Assembly: GCF_026210795.1 (NCBI RefSeq)
Contig: NC_089456.1
Coordinates: forward strand, 1,924,501 to 1,988,500
DNA: 64,000 nucleotides
DNA from: Rhizophagus irregularis
Lineage: Eukaryota; Glomeromycota; Glomeromycetes; Glomerales; Glomeraceae
Direction of reading: 5' to 3'
A program made the translations under genes and the position numbers. Within the stretch, counting starts at the first letter, position 1; the number at the start of each line of letters is the position of its first letter. Under the pieces are notes generated by a model, which was not told the origin of the DNA, did not search any database, and saw nothing but the letters and a program-made list of their open reading frames with translations. This document shows positions 55,600 to 64,000 of this stretch, piece by piece.

Positions 55600-57792
55600 T
55601 TAAAAAGTGGATTCGAACTGGTTGGCTGAATTGCTAGTACCCCCAATACTTGCAATTTTAGTTGTAGTAGAATCATTTTGTTCTTTATCGGAAAGTTGTC
55701 CAGTAAGTTTTGTGATCATATTGAACATATTATTTAATAAACTATCTTGTTTTTCTACTCTTGATTCTAAGTTAAGCACTAAGTTGTTGTCATCATTTTC
55801 ACTTGAAGATGAGTCAGGTTTGGCACGCTTATTATTATCGTTAACAATTGGTAATTTGTCAGCCTTTTGTTGGAGACCTTTACGATTATTATTATTTTTA
55901 AAGGTTTCTTTAATTGAATTAATTTCTTTTCTAACTATATCATTTTCTTTTCTAAATTCGGTAATCATTGCATTTAAAGTAGTAAGTTGTTTTTTGATCT
56001 CTGATAAATCATTTTGTGAAGATGTATGTGTGTTGTTATTTGGCTCATGCATAGAGCCTCCTTTCCTAGTACCGCCTTGAATTGGGTTGTGGTTGTTGTC
56101 ACTTATATCTTCTTCGTCACCCCAAGCTTGCATTTCTTCTTCACTAAAGGTATAAGTATTGTTATTACGTTGTCGGTTGATAATATTATTTTGATTCCAA
56201 TGTCGTTGTCGATTATTAGGATATCTATTTCCCTTAGTAGCATCGGCGTATGAATTGAATTTAGATTTATTACGATTTTTAAACTGTTGGAGCAGTTGAT
56301 TACGATTTAATTTATTTGAACGTTGTCGTAATTCCGTTTGACATTCCTTCGCTACATGTCCCGTATATCCGCATCTATGACAAGATTTGGAATCTAACGG
56401 GGACCATTCTAGTTGTTGACCTTCATATTCATATACATTATTGGTTGCAATACTAAAATCTTCATCATTTCGAAAATATACAAAAGCATATTTCATAGGT
56501 TTATATGTCACGGGGTTGCGTGGAATAAAGATAGACGCAGCGCTGGTTTCAGTAACCAATGGTTGTAAATCACGTGCACAAGTATTGAACGGTAAACCAT
56601 TGATTTTTGCTGCAAATTGGAACCTTTCAGATTTTTTATCTTCAGATAGCAAAACAGGTACCACTGAGAGACATTCTTTAAACGCCCATACACTCCATTG
56701 AGCATAAAAAGGTTGTACGCTAAGTTCGTCTTTGTAGGTTATAAAAGCTTGTCTGTATATACCTTTAAGTCGTGTAGTAATGCCATCTTCTTCTAATTCT
56801 CCATATCGACTAAAAACAGCCTTTAAATTATAATTTTCCATATATAACGGTATATTGAATACCTTGATAGTACGGCTTTCACGACTTTGAAAAAGTTGTT
56901 TTCGTTTTTCTTGTAAATTATCTACTTTCTTAAAGGAGTAAACGACATTATTTTCATCGCCATCGGTTGCACTAGGCATTTTAAAAGTCATATTACATAA
57001 GCTATTTAAATCGACTTCAGTGTTGACTTTAATACTAATCACGTGACAGTATTTTTGTTCTTGACTGGTATCATCAGTCATTTTAATTGGTTTCTTTTCT
57101 TCAAAAGTGGTAACGACGTCAATTTTTGATTTGATAATTTTAACAATATAATGACAAAATTGTGTACTTTTGGGCGCCTCCGGAATCGTACAAGTTGCTT
57201 TCCATGTGTTATGTTTAGATAAGACGATTGGTGAAAATTCGGCGTCAGCCATTTCTTTTTCAGGCAATTGATTATCGGCAGATGGATCAACAAAATGTGA
57301 GTCATCCTGCATCGACTGATCATCTTGATCTTGTGTGTTGATCTTTCGTAGTACATCTGAATGATCTTCATTAGCTTTTCCTTTGTTCGCAGTTGGTGTT
57401 GCAGAGGTTGATTGTGTCACAATAGGATCAACATTTTTCGGGGTCTCGGCAGGTTTGGTTTTCTTTTTTTGCTGCGTATTTTGTGGATTATAAGCAACGA
57501 AAGGGTCAAGTTCTTGTCGTTTGAAAGTCGCTTGTTGTTTTCTATTATATGGTAACCTTGCAGAAGCCGCTGCTTGGTGTTGTTGTTTTTTCTTCTTCTT
57601 GTTTTCTTGACGTAAGGTAGCTTTAGACTTAACTGTAGTAAACTCCTCGTCATTAGGAGTGAAAGTAAAATTATTCGAAGTATCTTGCGCAGTAGAAGTT
57701 GTACCAACAACTCCTTCCATAGTTTCTCCCTGCTCCTGGTTGTCTATACCCTTCTGGGCCGCACTACGAGTAGTCCTAGCTGAGGTGGACAT
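55600..57792 (-). CDS. L1 ORF1: RNA-binding protein with CCHC knuckle
   Basis: 730 residues. The N-terminal third is low-complexity, with basic runs (KKKKQQHQ). The central region has two RRM-like folds, the first around IKVFNIP..RQAFITYK (about residues 305-355) and the second around AKINGLPF..KYAFVYFRN (about 395-450). A CCHC zinc knuckle starts at residue 471 (CHRCGYTGHVAKEC). The C-terminal part has a predicted coiled coil (SEIKKQLTTLNAMITEFRKE) and a serine-rich tail. It is expected to coat the LINE RNA and act in cis during retrotransposition. The start at 57792 is the first ATG near the 5' end, about 110 bp inside the element. Confidence 0.93.
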   Translation of the reverse strand: MSTSARTTRSAAQKGIDNQEQGETMEGVVGTTSTAQDTSNNFTFTPNDEEFTTVKSKATLRQENKKKKKQQHQAAASARLPYNRKQQATFKRQELDPFVAYNPQNTQQKKKTKPAETPKNVDPIVTQSTSATPTANKGKANEDHSDVLRKINTQDQDDQSMQDDSHFVDPSADNQLPEKEMADAEFSPIVLSKHNTWKATCTIPEAPKSTQFCHYIVKIIKSKIDVVTTFEEKKPIKMTDDTSQEQKYCHVISIKVNTEVDLNSLCNMTFKMPSATDGDENNVVYSFKKVDNLQEKRKQLFQSRESRTIKVFNIPLYMENYNLKAVFSRYGELEEDGITTRLKGIYRQAFITYKDELSVQPFYAQWSVWAFKECLSVVPVLLSEDKKSERFQFAAKINGLPFNTCARDLQPLVTETSAASIFIPRNPVTYKPMKYAFVYFRNDEDFSIATNNVYEYEGQQLEWSPLDSKSCHRCGYTGHVAKECQTELRQRSNKLNRNQLLQQFKNRNKSKFNSYADATKGNRYPNNRQRHWNQNNIINRQRNNNTYTFSEEEMQAWGDEEDISDNNHNPIQGGTRKGGSMHEPNNNTHTSSQNDLSEIKKQLTTLNAMITEFRKENDIVRKEINSIKETFKNNNNRKGLQQKADKLPIVNDNNKRAKPDSSSSENDDNNLVLNLESRVEKQDSLLNNMFNMITKLTGQLSDKEQNDSTTTKIASIGGTSNSANQFESTF

Positions 57793-57918
57793 ACCATTAT
57801 ATTTAATGAAATAAAATAATTATGATAATATCGAAAAGAATTTTTCTAAGTTTTTCTTTGTAAAAAAACGAAATGAAGGAACGGGAGAGAGTTTTTTTTC
57901 TCATTGTCATTGTCATTT

Positions 57919-58249
57919 ACATAAAGTTATATAAGATTAATTTGAGAGTTTTTTACCAAAAAGGAAATTTTTTTATAAAAAGAGAAATGATTTTCAATTT
58001 CGAGGCAATTCAGCAGGTGTTTTAATAACAAATTGAGAAATGATTTCCATAGAAAATCTCGTGACAAAATTTATAATAAATTTAAAAATAAATGATCAAC
58101 AAATGATCAACAAAATTGTTACTAGTTTTATAAAAAACGCCCAATAATATCTTTTTATTGTTTTAATATATATAAAATATACAAACTCTTTCTTACAAAT
58201 TGTTAAAAACGCTTAAAATCCGCAGTAAATATCTAACAATTTATAGAAA
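57919..58249 (+). other. 5' leader of LINE L2
   Basis: Between the L1 target duplication and the L2 ORF1 start. It contains duplicated GAGAAATGATTT and AAATGATCAAC words but no gene. The 5' end of L2 cannot be fixed because its target duplication would lie outside the window. Confidence 0.45.
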
Positions 58250-60403
58250 ATGTCTGGAAACGCTAAACAAGGTGGTAGAGGTGGTAGACAAACACGTAGC
58301 TCAAGCCGTAATTCCCAAGCAGGTGGAAGTAGGCCAACTAGTCCTGAAAACCAGTTCACCTTCAGTGCACCGAAGGAAACTGCTACTCATCAAGAGAGTA
58401 TTTGGAAAACTTATCAAAAGAAGCCGCAACCAACTTCTGATAAAAAGATGACAGAAGCCATGGAAGCTGAACGTGCTATGGATATGGAAAAAAGTATTGT
58501 TCAAGATACTTATGGCCCAAACTCCAAATCTTCTTCTGGTAATGACAAAGGGAAAGCTACTGATAAGTCCAAGGTGGTCGCGAAAGAATTGTCACGTGAC
58601 CCTCCCTTACCTCCGCAGAATATTGTAAACAACGTGAATGGAACCAATAAGGTTCCGACTCTTAACAAAGAAATTCCTTCAACTCCTCATAAGGATCAAC
58701 AACAATCTGTTGTTTTGCCTAATCAGGATAAGATTAATCTGCAAGCCGATCAAGGGTCCCAGCCCATGGATGTTGATCCTAGTAATTCAAATAAAGACCC
58801 ATCGATCATTACTATTGAAAAGGTTAAGGAGCACATTGCAATCGTCCCTTATGGTGAACTTCTTGGGGGAAAAACTACTAAACTTACTAAAATTAAAAAG
58901 GCTTTGAAGACGTATAATATTCAATACAACACACAATTACCTATCGTTCAAATTGGTAAACAAGGGGCAAAGGTATCATTTTTGGATAAAGAAAAATTTG
59001 ACCAATTTCTTAAAATGGAAATTGTTATTCAGGAGCAAAAAGAAGGTGATTCGGGTGTAGTGTTTAATGTGAAACTTCAACCTACCCCATTGAAGTCTGA
59101 GAAGGTGCCTACTACAAATGATAAGAATAGTGATATGTCACAAAATTCCAATAGTCGTACAATTCAAGTAATCGACATTCCTGCGTATAGGCAGGTACGC
59201 AAAATTCGTGAGTCCTTTGAAGATCTTGGTGAAATTGAGAAAATTTATACACGAGGTGCTGGTCTTTACCAAGTTGCTTTCATTACGTATAAAGATGCGA
59301 ATTCTATTGATTATTTCAATGAACAATGGAGCTATCATATTAATAAAGACATAGTTAGAGTTTTACCCCTGTTATTGAGCAAGGAGGAATGCGAGAAAAG
59401 GAAGCAATTCTCGTTAAGATTATCAGGTTTACATTATCAAACTAGTGGTTATGATCTTAAGGAAGTTATGACACAATGTAAAGGGAAAACTTGTTTCATC
59501 CCAGCTGTTATGATTCGTGGTAAATATCAAAGGTGTCGATATGCTTACATTCATTTTTCTTCACAAGATGATTTGGTGGCAGCTAGACAAATGAAAATTG
59601 AATTCAAAAAGGGTAACGCAGGTACTCGACAATTATACTGGAGTAAAGAGGAAGATCACATTTGTAATATTTGCGGTAATCCCACTCATATGGCCAAAGA
59701 CTGTACCAACAAAGATATTAACAAATCTCAATCTAAACGTTTTGTTAGTGGCGCTGATAATTGGAAAAATTTGAAAAAGTCGTATGCGGATGTGGCTAAA
59801 TCTAAACAAAAGCACAGAAATAGTTCTAAATCTAATAATAATATTCCATCTGGATCACGTGATCTAGGAAAAGCTCGCAGCAATCATGATAATGATGATG
59901 ACGATAGTGAAGATTTCAATAATCATCCGATGTTTTTAAAATTCAAGGAACAAATTATTAGCACTATAAGAAAGGTGGAAGACAAAATGCTTAAAATGGA
60001 ATCACTCATTGGTGACACTGGCAAGCAAATTAGTGAAGTTGTTACTGCACAACAAGCGCTTAAATGTGATAAAGCGCATCCGGTCCCAACTAGTACGAAA
60101 AAGAAAAATCAACAATCTGTTTCTGGTGCAGAAGTTAAAGCAGCGAAAAAATGCTGTAAAAGTGACTCTGAATCAAGTGAAGATGAAGATGAACTAGCAA
60201 ATAAATCCGTTCTTCAATCACAACAATTTCAGAAATCTGATCAAAATATCCAAAGCATTGTTGCACAACAAAAACAAATACAAGAAAACCACAAGGAAAC
60301 TAAATCCTTACTTTCATCACTTTACAACATGTTAGCTGGCGGCCCTTCAGCTTCATCATTATTGGGGGATAATGATGAAGTTTTTGATGATTCTGTCGTA
60401 TAA
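58250..60403 (+). CDS. L2 ORF1: RNA-binding protein with CCHC knuckle
   Basis: 717 residues, same plan as L1 ORF1. A glycine/serine/arginine-rich start (GGRGGRQTRSSSR) precedes two RRM-like folds (IQVIDIPAYRQ..YQVAFITYKD about residues 303-350; LRLSGLHYQ..RYAYIHFSS about 385-445). The CCHC knuckle starts at residue 472 (CNICGNPTHMAKDC). The C-terminal half has an acidic patch (DNDDDDSEDF) and coiled-coil-like segments (KFKEQIISTIRKVEDKMLKM). Both proteins share the order and spacing of modules, including WS..E just before the knuckle. Expected to bind LINE RNA. Confidence 0.92.
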   Translation: MSGNAKQGGRGGRQTRSSSRNSQAGGSRPTSPENQFTFSAPKETATHQESIWKTYQKKPQPTSDKKMTEAMEAERAMDMEKSIVQDTYGPNSKSSSGNDKGKATDKSKVVAKELSRDPPLPPQNIVNNVNGTNKVPTLNKEIPSTPHKDQQQSVVLPNQDKINLQADQGSQPMDVDPSNSNKDPSIITIEKVKEHIAIVPYGELLGGKTTKLTKIKKALKTYNIQYNTQLPIVQIGKQGAKVSFLDKEKFDQFLKMEIVIQEQKEGDSGVVFNVKLQPTPLKSEKVPTTNDKNSDMSQNSNSRTIQVIDIPAYRQVRKIRESFEDLGEIEKIYTRGAGLYQVAFITYKDANSIDYFNEQWSYHINKDIVRVLPLLLSKEECEKRKQFSLRLSGLHYQTSGYDLKEVMTQCKGKTCFIPAVMIRGKYQRCRYAYIHFSSQDDLVAARQMKIEFKKGNAGTRQLYWSKEEDHICNICGNPTHMAKDCTNKDINKSQSKRFVSGADNWKNLKKSYADVAKSKQKHRNSSKSNNNIPSGSRDLGKARSNHDNDDDDSEDFNNHPMFLKFKEQIISTIRKVEDKMLKMESLIGDTGKQISEVVTAQQALKCDKAHPVPTSTKKKNQQSVSGAEVKAAKKCCKSDSESSEDEDELANKSVLQSQQFQKSDQNIQSIVAQQKQIQENHKETKSLLSSLYNMLAGGPSASSLLGDNDEVFDDSVV

Positions 60404-60412
60404 TTATTTTTA

Positions 60413-63400
60413 ATGATGAACAATAATATAATATCTCCCTCTAGTTCGACTTCTCAACAACAAAAAAATTTCCCCCAAATAGAAAATAACAATCCATTAA
60501 TTACTAAAAATTTTTTAAAAAATTCTTCAATAACAAAAATAGTTACTACGAATATTCGTACCCTTAGTAAAGACAAATTAATTTTCACGTTAGATGCGAT
60601 GAAAAACAATGATATTGACATATATGGATTAGCCGAGACTAATCTTTCTTATAGACAATCGAAAATATGGCAACAACAATTTGGTTTCCATGGTTATTTT
60701 GATTATTCACAACAAGGGGGTAAAGGTCAAGGTGTAGGAATTATCGTTAGCAATAAATACGATATTTTTGTTCATAAAGTGGTTGGTCATAAAGGCCGTG
60801 TTATATATCTAGACTTAAATTTTAGTCAAAAGAAAAATGTTAGGTTAATTCAGGTGTACATTAACGCTAATAAAAAAGAAAGACCACAAATTGAGGAGCT
60901 ATATCAATATATCGAAAATACTATCGATGATGCGAAAAACAAGAATATGGAAATAATCATTATGGGTGATTTCAATATTAATTATAGAAAATATTTGATG
61001 GCATTTGTTAATAATAGATGGTATTTCAAATTGTTCAAAATGCTAGAAAACAGACACCTCTTAGATACAATTCCAATATTTAACGAAGATGACGAAAATA
61101 TATATACTTATATTCCGCCTAATGATTCTAATGAAAAATCAAGAATAGATTATATTTGGGCTTCATTACCAATACTTGGCCAAAGTTTGAATAGTACTGT
61201 AATAGAAAATGATCATTTTACAACTGATCATAATACTGTCACTTTATCGCTTGATACACAATTATTTATAGGAAAAACATTACCTAAGATTAACAAAAGT
61301 AAAAAGAAAATAACTCGTACTGTGTTTTTATATGATGAAATGGATCAGGAAGATGATGAATTTACATGGGATAATTTCCGTGCTGGTTTGGATCATGAAA
61401 TCGAAAGACTCAAACTAAAGGATCGATTGATTACGAAAAGAAAACATGTTGATCATGTGTGGGATTCTCTTAGACAACTTATCATGAAATCTGCTAATGA
61501 AAATATAAAAAACAAAAAAGTTATAAAACAGAAAATCAAATGTGCTCCTGAGAAAAAGTTGTCCGTTTACTTTGACTTAAGATATATTATTAATCGTATT
61601 CAAGAAATCCGCTCATGTATCACAGGATTAAGAAACTATCCAAATCAGGAAACGATCGACAAATGGATTAATTATCAAAACACGATAATTAAACTAAAAG
61701 ACAAGTACGAGTTAGTTACTTCTGATACTAGTTTTAATTTCTTAAATAATGATCAGTTCCATAGTTATCTTGACGAACTTAATGAAATTAGAAAACAATT
61801 GAGAATTATTTTTAAACTTGAACTTAACATTATGGAACAAGAACAAATTATCTCTAACATCAAAAAGCGATGTGATAATTATAAAGATGATCAAGGGAGA
61901 ATGATTCAATCTATTACAGAAAAAGAAATGGTTTCTATTTCAATTGAAAAAATTTATAAGAAAGATCATAATGGTAATGAAGTTTTAATTACAGATGAGA
62001 ATCAGGTGATGGAAGAAACAAATCGTCATTTTCAAACAGTAGCGGGCTCTGTTAATAGAAAGAAACCAACACAAGGCAGATGGAAAGAACAATATAAACC
62101 ACAGCCTCATATTAATGAAAATATATATTCTAGTATTATGGATGCTCCATCTTATGATGAATGGTTAGATATTATTCGACAACTATCTAATGGAAAAGCG
62201 ACAGGACCTTCAGGCGTGTCGAATGAAATGTTGAAACATCTAAGTGATGATTGTAATCATATTTTATATTATTTAATTTGTAAGATTATAGAATTGGGAT
62301 ATTTACCAAAACAATGGAAAGAAGCGACGGTCTTTCCTATTGCTAAACCTAAACCCTTTAATTGTGAATTATCAAACTCTCGCCCTATTACTCTTTTAGA
62401 AACCACTCGAAAAGCACTCATTTCTTTGCTAAATCGTCGTTTAGCAATTATTTTGAAAGATAATAACGTATTAAAGGCAAACCAATTCGCGGGTCTGCCT
62501 AAACAATCAACATTTGAACCGATAAGGATTATGAATGAAGTTATTCAAGATTCAATCGATAATAATAATGAATTATGGATACTCTCTCAGGATATGGGAA
62601 AGGCCTATGATCGTGTGAACATCTTTCAACTCAAAAAAGCGATGGATAGAATTAAAATTCCTAACGATTTTTCATCCCTCATTTTAGAACTTTTTAAAGA
62701 TAGAAAAAATCAAGTAATCACTGCGTATGGAAAAACTACACCTTATGATGTTCTTACAGGAATCGATCAAGGAGAAGTTATTTCACCGTTGCTTTGGTGT
62801 ATTTATTACGATCCTCTTTTAGCAGAAATTGATAAACAACAATTGGGATATAATATTTCTTGTATATCAAAATCAGTTGTTCAAGAAGAAGGTGTTCTTA
62901 ATCAACAAAATGTTTCCATTATGGCGTATATGGATGATACTCAATGGATTACTGATGAAAAATCAAAATTGGAAAAAATGTTATACATCGCTGATACATT
63001 TTATCGTCTTAACGATATTCAAATTAACAAAGAAAAGTCTGAGCTTATGATGCGGTCTACAACTGAGAAGCGTAAATATTCTCATAATTACAATGATAAA
63101 ATTTCAATCAAGTTTGGTCGTGAAGAAATTAATATTAAAGCCAAACATCCACACGAACCTATGCGTATCCTGGGAGTATATTTCAATATTGAACATGATG
63201 GCAATTATTTGATGTTCAAGATTAAAAATGAAATAGACCATTTAGTTAATCTTATGTATAAAAAGAAGATTACTGATAAACATATTTTATATATATTTAA
63301 TAGAATTATCATCCCTCGAGTTGAATACTGGTCACAAGTTATGGCTTTATCAAAAACACAAACAGAATCTTTAATTATTCCTTTTAGAAGGATGTTTAAA

Positions 63401-64000
63401 AACAAACTAAAATTCGCTCGTTCAGCGCCTAACGCTATACTCGATAATCCTTATATATATGGATATAGAGATTTTTACGACAATCAACTTCAAGCCAAAA
63501 TTACGGATTTTTGTATTCAACTTAACGACAATGGTCTCTTAGGAAAAGTTACTGAAATTTGTTTAAAATCCTTACAGGATCAATTATGGACATCGCGCCC
63601 ATTAATAGAAAAACTTCCTTATAATCGTGTTTCGCACACACGAAAAAATAATTATATTCTTAATATGCTTTTATTATGCTATGATAATAATATTTCGTTA
63701 GAATATTTAGATGATAATATTTTTCCATCAATTAAAGGAGGTAAAATTCCTTTGGAAGACGTGGTAGATAATGCATATTATTCTAAACATAGGAAGAGAC
63801 TTCGTGAAAAGAATATCTTATTTTTAGATCAAATTATTTCAGGTGATAAATTTCGTTTATTGTTATGGAAAGAAATACTTATTAAGGCTTATATTCCTAT
63901 TTTTTCACAACGGAAAGAAACTAAATGGTATTCAGATATTAGAAATTTAATTACTTCAGATGGTGTTCATTTGAATCATAATATAACACAATTATTTGGC
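60413..64000 (+). CDS. L2 ORF2 (partial): endonuclease and reverse transcriptase
   Basis: Open for 1196 codons to the window edge, starting 10 nt after the ORF1 stop (two consecutive ATGs at 60413 and 60416). The endonuclease covers about residues 45-280 (TTNIRTLSKDKL, GLAETN, IIMGDFNINYRK, SRIDYIWASL, TTDHNTVTLSL). The reverse transcriptase has ATGPSGVSNEMLKH, PIAKPKPFNCELSNSRPITL, LSQDMGKAYDRVNIF, GIDQGEVISPLLWC and the catalytic AYMDDTQW at about residue 838. The C-terminal RNase H expected from L1 is not reached. I checked the reading frame at several points and found no break. Confidence 0.93.
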   Translation, partial: MMNNNIISPSSSTSQQQKNFPQIENNNPLITKNFLKNSSITKIVTTNIRTLSKDKLIFTLDAMKNNDIDIYGLAETNLSYRQSKIWQQQFGFHGYFDYSQQGGKGQGVGIIVSNKYDIFVHKVVGHKGRVIYLDLNFSQKKNVRLIQVYINANKKERPQIEELYQYIENTIDDAKNKNMEIIIMGDFNINYRKYLMAFVNNRWYFKLFKMLENRHLLDTIPIFNEDDENIYTYIPPNDSNEKSRIDYIWASLPILGQSLNSTVIENDHFTTDHNTVTLSLDTQLFIGKTLPKINKSKKKITRTVFLYDEMDQEDDEFTWDNFRAGLDHEIERLKLKDRLITKRKHVDHVWDSLRQLIMKSANENIKNKKVIKQKIKCAPEKKLSVYFDLRYIINRIQEIRSCITGLRNYPNQETIDKWINYQNTIIKLKDKYELVTSDTSFNFLNNDQFHSYLDELNEIRKQLRIIFKLELNIMEQEQIISNIKKRCDNYKDDQGRMIQSITEKEMVSISIEKIYKKDHNGNEVLITDENQVMEETNRHFQTVAGSVNRKKPTQGRWKEQYKPQPHINENIYSSIMDAPSYDEWLDIIRQLSNGKATGPSGVSNEMLKHLSDDCNHILYYLICKIIELGYLPKQWKEATVFPIAKPKPFNCELSNSRPITLLETTRKALISLLNRRLAIILKDNNVLKANQFAGLPKQSTFEPIRIMNEVIQDSIDNNNELWILSQDMGKAYDRVNIFQLKKAMDRIKIPNDFSSLILELFKDRKNQVITAYGKTTPYDVLTGIDQGEVISPLLWCIYYDPLLAEIDKQQLGYNISCISKSVVQEEGVLNQQNVSIMAYMDDTQWITDEKSKLEKMLYIADTFYRLNDIQINKEKSELMMRSTTEKRKYSHNYNDKISIKFGREEINIKAKHPHEPMRILGVYFNIEHDGNYLMFKIKNEIDHLVNLMYKKKITDKHILYIFNRIIIPRVEYWSQVMALSKTQTESLIIPFRRMFKNKLKFARSAPNAILDNPYIYGYRDFYDNQLQAKITDFCIQLNDNGLLGKVTEICLKSLQDQLWTSRPLIEKLPYNRVSHTRKNNYILNMLLLCYDNNISLEYLDDNIFPSIKGGKIPLEDVVDNAYYSKHRKRLREKNILFLDQIISGDKFRLLLWKEILIKAYIPIFSQRKETKWYSDIRNLITSDGVHLNHNITQLFG

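Larger units (their letters stand above)
49658..57901 (-). mobile_element. Full-length two-ORF LINE (L1)
   Basis: A minus-strand non-LTR retrotransposon of about 8.2 kb. It is flanked by the 17-bp target duplication CATTGTCATTGTCATTT (49641-49657 and 57902-57918). It ends at its 3' side in a run of about 40 T on the plus strand (to 49697), i.e. a poly(A) tail. ORF1 and ORF2 are both open, so the copy may be intact. An apurinic-type endonuclease together with RNase H places it near the I/Tad group of LINEs. Confidence 0.93.
57919..64000 (+). mobile_element. Second LINE (L2), plus strand, cut by window end
   Basis: Same architecture as L1 (ORF1 with RRM-like folds and CCHC, then ORF2 with endonuclease and reverse transcriptase) but clearly diverged in sequence. 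It lies head to head with L1. Both ORFs are open as far as visible. The RNase H region and 3' end lie beyond 64000. Confidence 0.88.

Noticed and set aside
1-64000. tRNA, rRNA or other structured RNA genes
   Set aside because: I looked for tRNA box-B-like GGTTCGAATCC motifs and GC-rich rRNA-like blocks and saw none that could be supported.

Overview
The window is very AT-rich eukaryotic DNA, most likely from an arbuscular mycorrhizal fungus of the Rhizophagus type (Glomeromycotina). This rests on an expanded family of about 500-residue F-box proteins with a near-invariant N-terminus, short introns (65-80 bp) with GTAAGT-like donors and TACTAAC branch sites, and dense mobile elements (BED-finger hAT, two-ORF LINEs, Tc1-like remnants). 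It is not bacterial: there are no operons or ribosome binding sites.

Layout. 1-2.6 kb: F-box gene FB1. 3.3-9 kb: small inverted-repeat elements and at least two decayed minus-strand genes. 9.26 kb: a tiny secreted-peptide gene with Kex2-type sites. 10.1-11.5 kb: an array of mini-exon/intron-like repeats and a perfect 234-bp MITE. 12.3-14.4 kb: F-box gene FB2. 14.8-15.4 kb: more splice-like repeats. 16.1-20.6 kb: a decayed gene split by a complete 3.2-kb hAT transposon (8-bp target duplication, four exons, one frameshift). 20.6-23.3 kb: a TIR-bounded element carrying mini-exon arrays, with another TIR element nested inside. 24-28 kb: purine-rich repeats and an F-box relic. 28.4-30.1 kb: an intact seven-exon gene of unknown function. 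30.5-43.7 kb: the F-box cluster (5'-truncated FB3, then FB4, FB5 and FB6 on the minus strand). FB5 and FB6 lie in a direct tandem duplication, and a 3.6-kb TIR element sits upstream of FB4. 45.4 kb: a Tc1/mariner C-terminal remnant. 46.7-47.3 kb: a Myb/SANT-like plus RS-domain gene with one in-frame stop. 47.5-48.8 kb: a satellite of about 185 bp. 49.6-57.9 kb: a full-length, apparently intact LINE on the minus strand with a 17-bp target-site duplication. 57.9-64 kb: a second, diverged LINE on the plus strand running off the window.

How the parts relate. The F-box paralogues share not only coding sequence but also leader, promoter and 3' flank, so whole cassettes were copied. Comparing these flanks gives natural empty sites that date and delimit several insertions. 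Three cassettes keep a CGG-N10-CCG dyad upstream of the start, the geometry of a Zn2Cys6 activator site. The most unusual signal is the recurrence of short homologous 'exons' (about 28-40 nt) separated by intron-like spacers with donor, TACTAAC branch site and TAG acceptor, at six or more places, mostly inside TIR-bounded elements.
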